From the NCBI RefSeq assembly GCF_900188485.1, contig NZ_FZPH01000008.1, forward strand, positions 124,001 to 188,000: 64,000 nucleotides of DNA. The letters are read 5' to 3'. Below the pieces are notes generated by a model that had not been told where the DNA came from, did no database searches, and saw only the letters and a program-made list of their open reading frames with translations. The DNA comes from Asanoa hainanensis (lineage in GTDB: Bacteria; Actinomycetota; Actinomycetes; Mycobacteriales; Micromonosporaceae). Both the position numbers and the translations under genes were made by a program. Position 1 is the first letter of the stretch. Each line of letters opens with the position of its first letter. Positions 60,014-64,000 of the stretch are shown piece by piece.

Positions 60014-61156
60014 TCAGTCGGTGCGGGTGGTGGCGGCGTGGGCGAGGTCGATCAAGGCCGCCCGGGCCTCGCCGTCGATCGGTGCCGACTCGATCGCGGC
60101 CAGCGCCGCGTCCAGCAACACGCCGATCCGGCGTTCCGTCCGTTCGGCGGCGCCGCTGGCCACGATGACCTCGCGGAGGTGGGCGATGCCGGCCGCGTCG
60201 AGGTCGGGCGAGCCGAGCAGGCGCTGCAGGTCGCGGCGACCGGACTCGTCGGCCGCCTCGAGGGTGGCCGCCACCAGAAAGGTGCGCTTGCCCTCGCGGA
60301 GGTCGTCGCCGGCCGGTTTGCCGGTCTGCGCCGGGTCGCCGAACACGCCCAGGAGGTCGTCGCGCAGCTGGAAGGCCTCGCCGAGCGGCAACCCGTAGCC
60401 CGAGTACGCGGCCTCGACCTCAGCCGGTGCGGCGGCCAGTGCGGCGCCGAGCAGCAGCGGGCGCTCGACCGTGTACTTCGCCGACTTCAGGCGTGCGACC
60501 TTGCCGGCGCGCTCGACGGATGTGTCGCCGGTCGCCTGGGTCAGGACGTCCAGGTACTGGCCGATCGTCACCTCCGTGCGCATCGCGTCGAAGACCGGGC
60601 GGGCGCGGGAGAGCGCCGCCGGGTCAAGGCCGCCCGCGTGCAACAGCTCGTCGGACCAGACCAGGCAGAGGTCACCGAGCAGCACGGCAGCGGAGTCGCC
60701 GAAGCCGTCGGCGTCGCCTGTCCAGCCGTGGGCCCGGTGCCGGGTCGCGAACCTGCGGTGCACCGCGGGCTCGCCCCGCCGGGTGTCGGAGCGGTCGATC
60801 AGGTCGTCGTGGATCAACGCGCTGGCCTGGACCAGCTCCAACGCGGCGAGGGCTTTCACGACCTGGTCGGAGTCGTTGCCGCCGGCACCGCGGAACCCCC
60901 AGTAGCCGAAGGCCGGCCGCAGCCGCTTGCCACCCCGCAGCACGAAACCCTCGATCGCGTCGGCGACGGGCGCCAGGGCGCTGTCGACCTCGGCCATCCA
61001 CGCCCGCCGGTCGGCCAGGAACCACGCCAACGATTTGTCGACCCGCTGCCGCAGGCCGGTCCGGTCGGTCGCGGGCAGGTTCGGGGCGGCAATCGGCCAG
61101 CCTGGATCGGCGGGAACCGCGCCGGCGGCGTCGGAAGGGCTCGTCGGCTCGGTCAC
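60014..61156 (-). CDS. idsA2: Polyprenyl diphosphate synthase (GGPP synthase type, IdsA2-like)
   Basis: This 380-residue trans-prenyltransferase builds geranylgeranyl-type diphosphates from IPP. It has the first Asp-rich motif ALIHDDLIDRSDTRRG (DDxxD), the second one FQLRDDLLGVFGDP (DDxxD) and GGKRLRPAF, with an N-terminal region typical of bacterial GGPP synthases. The two small residues before the first motif, Ser-Ala-Leu-Ile-His, fit a C20 product, but chain length is not certain. GGPP could feed the carotenoid cyclases nearby and polyprenyl lipids used by MptA. GTG 61156. It sits between the mptA repeat array and a second array. Confidence 0.9.
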   Translation of the reverse strand: MTEPTSPSDAAGAVPADPGWPIAAPNLPATDRTGLRQRVDKSLAWFLADRRAWMAEVDSALAPVADAIEGFVLRGGKRLRPAFGYWGFRGAGGNDSDQVVKALAALELVQASALIHDDLIDRSDTRRGEPAVHRRFATRHRAHGWTGDADGFGDSAAVLLGDLCLVWSDELLHAGGLDPAALSRARPVFDAMRTEVTIGQYLDVLTQATGDTSVERAGKVARLKSAKYTVERPLLLGAALAAAPAEVEAAYSGYGLPLGEAFQLRDDLLGVFGDPAQTGKPAGDDLREGKRTFLVAATLEAADESGRRDLQRLLGSPDLDAAGIAHLREVIVASGAAERTERRIGVLLDAALAAIESAPIDGEARAALIDLAHAATTRTD

Positions 61157-61263
61157 GCCACGACGCTAGGGTCAATCCGCCGGAACGACAACCGGAGCGC
61201 TCACCGCCGGGCTGCGGATCACCGTCGTGGCCCGCCGGCGGACCGCGACCGGGCCCCCACCCA

Positions 61264-61340
61264 GCGCCCACCCGAGCCGGGCCAGGCCTCGCGCCAGCGC
61301 CCACCCAAGCCAGGCGCGGTGCGACGCCCACCCGAGCCCG
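61264..61340. repeat. Short degenerate array upstream of the polyprenyl synthase
   Basis: Three copies of GCGCCCACCC(G/A)AGCC, at about 61264, 61297 and 61324, give periods of 33 and 27 bp. They lie in the 61157-61398 gap between the polyprenyl synthase start and the XRE regulator stop. Confidence 0.55.
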
Positions 61341-61398
61341 GCCCGGCCCCGGGCCGGAGCCCAGGTCACGCCGCGCCGAGGCCGGACCCCAGGACCCG

Positions 61399-62784
61399 TC
61401 AGTCATCGCCGGCCACCCGATGACCTCCGACCGGCTCGTCACGCAGCGGCCGTGGCAGGTAGGGCCGCGCCGCCACCAACAGGTCGGCGTAGTCACGTGC
61501 GGCGGGCAGCCGGGCATGCGGGGCGATTCGGTCGCCGAAGGCGGTGAGCAGGTCGAGCGCCCGCGTCGAACCCGAGCGGATCGTGTCGAGCACCGCCGCG
61601 CCGGCGACCAGCAACGCGCCCTCGGCCTCGCCGGTGTCGAGCCGGGCCCGGGCCAGCCAGGCCTTGTCGAGCGCGCCGGTGCGCGGCTGACCGGAGCGGG
61701 CCGCGGCCCGCGTCAGCAGCGGGAGCGCGCGGTTGGGTCGGCCGAGCACGACCAGGCAGCGACCGGCCAGCGCGTCGAGCTCACCCTCGTCGAGCCAGTA
61801 GAGCCAGGGCGGATCGTGCTCCGCGGCCCGTCGCTCGGTGGCCCGCTGCGCGGCGACCAGCGCCGCCTCGGCGGCACCGCGTAACCCGGCCGCCGCCGCC
61901 GCGAACGCGATCCGGTGCAGCAGCAGCGCCCGCCCCGACGCCGACAGGGCCCGGCGTGACCCCGCGTAGGCGGTGCGGGCCAACAACAACGCCGGCGCCG
62001 GGTCGCCCGAACCGGCCAACAGGTGACTGGCCGAGCCTAGTACGTGGCCGGCGAGCGGCCGGTCACCCGCGGCCGCCGCCGCGCCCAGCGCCGCCCGATA
62101 AGCGGACAGCGCGCCGAGCGGATCGCCCGCGTCGGCCAGCGTCCAGCCGCGGAGCTGGGCGACCTCGGCCCGCAGCCGGGCCGCTCTGCGGGTCAGGGTG
62201 GCGCCGGCCGGCGGCGTCGTCGCCTGGGCGGTGGCTGCCCCGAGCCGCTGCACCGCGCTGGCCAGGTCGGCCCCGCCGAGCACGTCGTCGAGGCGGCGGG
62301 CCGCGACCAACCGGGCGGTCACCTCGGCGACGGTCGGCCGTTCGCACCAGGCGGTCGCCGGAGGAGCGGCTCGCGGCGGCCCGATCAGCGGCGGTGGGTC
62401 GCCGGCGAGCCACGTGTGCGCGAGCCCGAGCAGGTCGAGCCCGACCCGGTCACGGCTCTCCGGCCGCCCGGGGCCGGCCTGCCCGGGCGCGGCCAGGCGG
62501 TGGCGCAACCGGCTGCGCTCGGCCGCGGCCGCGAGGCCGTCGACCGGCGTGTCGAGCACAGCGGCGAGCCAACCGAGCCAGAAGTCGGCCGGCAGTCGAT
62601 CCTCGCGCTCCCAGCGGCTGACCTCGTGGCGGGTCACGGTCGGGCTGCCGGAGGCGGCGCAGAGCTGCTCGGCCAGCCGGAGCTGGCTCCAGCCCCGGCG
62701 TAACCGCAGCTGAGCCAGGTAGGGACCGAACGGCGGACGCGGACCGGCCGCGTCGAACGGGTGCGGTGGCGACGCGGACATCAT
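61399..62784 (-). CDS. XRE-family regulator with a TPR-like domain
   Basis: This 461-residue regulator has an N-terminal helix-turn-helix (YLAQLRLRRGWSQLRLAEQLCAASGSPTVTRHEVSRWEREDRLP) and then about 330 residues of helical repeat (GALSAYRAALGAAAAAGDRPLAGHVLGSASHLLAGSGD, GAAEAALVAAQRATERRAAEHDPPWLYWLDEGELDALAG). This layout is common in Streptomyces-type regulators that sense peptides or link to development. The ATG at 62784 (MMSASPPHP) follows GGGGAGG; the frame is open to 63204 but overlaps the metF start. It is divergent from metF. Confidence 0.82.
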   Translation of the reverse strand: MMSASPPHPFDAAGPRPPFGPYLAQLRLRRGWSQLRLAEQLCAASGSPTVTRHEVSRWEREDRLPADFWLGWLAAVLDTPVDGLAAAAERSRLRHRLAAPGQAGPGRPESRDRVGLDLLGLAHTWLAGDPPPLIGPPRAAPPATAWCERPTVAEVTARLVAARRLDDVLGGADLASAVQRLGAATAQATTPPAGATLTRRAARLRAEVAQLRGWTLADAGDPLGALSAYRAALGAAAAAGDRPLAGHVLGSASHLLAGSGDPAPALLLARTAYAGSRRALSASGRALLLHRIAFAAAAAGLRGAAEAALVAAQRATERRAAEHDPPWLYWLDEGELDALAGRCLVVLGRPNRALPLLTRAAARSGQPRTGALDKAWLARARLDTGEAEGALLVAGAAVLDTIRSGSTRALDLLTAFGDRIAPHARLPAARDYADLLVAARPYLPRPLRDEPVGGHRVAGDD

Positions 62785-63010
62785 GGACCCTCCCCGAAGC
62801 AGCGGTGCACGCCTGTGGCCCCCGGATGCCGCGAACGGCACCCCACGCGCCGACCAACGGACCGTGGTGTCGGCCCGCGGCGCGTAGAACATATGTACCC
62901 CTCGGGTGCGACGTTTTCCCGTCCCCATCCCGTCGGCAACGCCGTCACCAGCGCGAACGCGCGTTATCCACAGGCGCCCGGTGCGGCGACCAGCAAGACC
63001 ACCCAGCCGG

Positions 63011-63016
63011 TACGCT
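63011..63016 (+). promoter_or_regulatory. -10 box of a leaderless metF transcript
   Basis: TACGCT lies 7 nt before the GTG at 63023, with no ribosome site between them. The rest of 62785-63010 shows only an AT-poor leader. Confidence 0.5.
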
Positions 63017-63022
63017 CGACCC

Positions 63023-63940
63023 GTGGCGCTCGGACTCCCCTCGATCCTTCCGGGATCGCAACCATCGATCGGTGACCTGATCCGCGAGGCAGGCCCGACG
63101 TTCTCGTTCGAGTTCTTCCCGCCCAAGACACCCGAAGGCGAGGTGCAGCTGTGGCGGGCGATCCGCGAGCTCGAGCCGCTACACCCGTCCTTCGTCTCGA
63201 TCACCTACGGCGCGGGCGGCACCACCCGCGACACCACGGTGTCGGTCACCGAGCGGGTCGCGACCGAGACGACGCTGCTTCCGATGGCCCACCTGACCGC
63301 CGTCAACCACTCGGTCGCCGAGCTACGCAACGTGATCGGCCGGCTGGCCGCGGCCGGCATCCGCAACATCCTCGCGGTGCGCGGCGACCCGCCCGGCAAC
63401 CCCAACGGCGAGTGGGTGCGCCACCCGGAGGGCGTCGACTACGCCGAAGACCTGGTCAAGATCATTCGCGAGTCGGGTGACTTCTGCGTAGGCGTCGCGG
63501 CGTTCCCGTACAAGCACCCGCGCTCGGCTGACATCGCCAGCGACACCGACTTCTTCATCCAGAAGTGCCGCGCCGGCGCCGACTTCGCGATCACCCAGAT
63601 GTTCTTCGACGGAGACGACTACCTACGCCTGCGCGACCGCGTGGCCGCCGCAGGCTGCGACACCCCGATCCTGCCCGGCGTGATGCCGGTGACCCGGATG
63701 AGCACCATCGCCCGCTCCGAGCAGCTGTCCGGTGCGCCGTTCCCGCCCGCGCTGGCCGAGCAGTTCGCCCGGGTCGCCGACGACGCCGACGCGGTGCGCA
63801 AGCTCGGCATCGAGCAGGCCAGCGAGATGTGCGCCCGCCTGCTCGCCGAGGGCGTGCCGGGCATCCACTTCATCACCCTCAACCGGTCAACGGCGACCCG
63901 CGAGGTATGGCAGCACCTACGGGTCGACGCCGGCGTGTGA
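63023..63940 (+). CDS. metF: Methylenetetrahydrofolate reductase
   Basis: This 305-residue TIM-barrel flavoprotein reduces 5,10-methylene-THF to 5-methyl-THF for methionine synthesis. It has [14 protein letters not shown] with the catalytic Glu, [65 protein letters not shown] and GVMPVTRMS, typical of MetF. The GTG at 63023 is 7 nt after a -10 box, so the mRNA is probably leaderless. It occupies the place of Rv2172c in the conserved gene order. Confidence 0.93.
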   Translation: MALGLPSILPGSQPSIGDLIREAGPTFSFEFFPPKTPEGEVQLWRAIRELEPLHPSFVSITYGAGGTTRDTTVSVTERVATETTLLPMAHLTAVNHSVAELRNVIGRLAAAGIRNILAVRGDPPGNPNGEWVRHPEGVDYAEDLVKIIRESGDFCVGVAAFPYKHPRSADIASDTDFFIQKCRAGADFAITQMFFDGDDYLRLRDRVAAAGCDTPILPGVMPVTRMSTIARSEQLSGAPFPPALAEQFARVADDADAVRKLGIEQASEMCARLLAEGVPGIHFITLNRSTATREVWQHLRVDAGV

Positions 63941-63970
63941 CCTCGACCGCCGATGGACGGTTGAGCTGAC

Positions 63971-64000
63971 GTGGGCACACGGCTGGGTTGGCACGACTAC
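63971..64000 (+). CDS. Possible start of a gene cut by the right edge
   Basis: A GTG at 63971, 30 nt after metF, opens a frame (VGTRLGWHDY) that runs off the window. GAGC lies 6-9 nt upstream. Too short to identify. Confidence 0.2.
   Translation, partial: MGTRLGWHDY

Noticed and set aside
57925-60168. 747-codon plus-strand frame opposite mptA
   Set aside because: Shadow composition and no domains; open mainly because the minisatellites lack stops in several frames.

Overview
The window is about 64 kb of very GC-rich, gene-dense actinobacterial chromosome, most likely from a Micromonosporaceae-type filamentous soil bacterium. Reasons are the base composition, frequent GTG/TTG starts, apparent leaderless mRNAs (a TANNNT-like box 7 nt before the start codon), the polyadenylate-specific exoribonuclease AS and Rv2175c families, class F sortase, an ECF42-DGPF pair, and secreted CBM2/GH18 and discoidin-type polysaccharide enzymes. 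I see no rRNA, tRNA, CRISPR array, insertion sequence or prophage.

The backbone follows the gene order of the Mycobacterium tuberculosis Rv2191-Rv2172c cell-envelope region, as I remember it. From left to right: exonuclease/GIY-YIG protein (Rv2191-like), pimB' (Rv2188c-like), fadD15 (Rv2187-like), SRPBCC protein (Rv2185c-like), plsC-like acyltransferase (Rv2182c-like), exoribonuclease AS (Rv2179c-like), class II DAHP synthase (Rv2178c-like), a PknL-locus Ser/Thr kinase, the Rv2175c DNA-binding protein, mptA (Rv2174-like), a polyprenyl diphosphate synthase (Rv2173-like) and a metF-type reductase. Accessory blocks are inserted between these anchors.

Region by region. 0-9 kb: nucleases, an M48 protease, pimB', then a thioredoxin / DUF4395 pair with a short Cys leader peptide between them. 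8.7-13 kb: a minus-strand fadD - histidine kinase - response regulator operon. 13-18 kb: SRPBCC protein, ROK glucokinase, EEP phosphatase, and a flavin monooxygenase coupled to a hydrolase-fold protein that lacks its nucleophile. 18-24 kb: a beta-glucan island with a LacI regulator, a 1129-residue secreted GH16-like/GH-TIM protein with three discoidin domains, and a GH1 beta-glucosidase, tied together by three copies of one palindromic operator. 24-32 kb: otsA, a long inverted repeat, plsC, a large cyclase/ATPase regulator that probably starts at ATT, and a small protein with three 15-residue GWIGPT repeats. 32-40 kb: Crp regulator, phosphotransferase, DUF1028, exoribonuclease, a phosphofructokinase with PPi-type residues, proC, sortase F with a DUF4397 surface protein, and glutathione peroxidase. 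40-46 kb: chitinase, the ECF42 pair, and an extra EF-Tu gene behind an attenuator-like leader. 46-53 kb: aroG, threonine aldolase, a twice-frameshifted diguanylate cyclase, an ArsR/MFS pair, and endonuclease IV. 53-64 kb: PASTA kinase, Rv2175c-like protein, lycopene cyclase subunits, mptA with minisatellite expansions, polyprenyl synthase, an XRE regulator and metF.

The strongest leads are the Cys leader before DUF4395, the uORF/Shine-Dalgarno switch before the extra tuf gene, the LacI operator trio, the GWIGPT repeat protein, and a cluster of in-frame minisatellites centred on mptA. All functions are read from sequence motifs and remembered families; no search was run.
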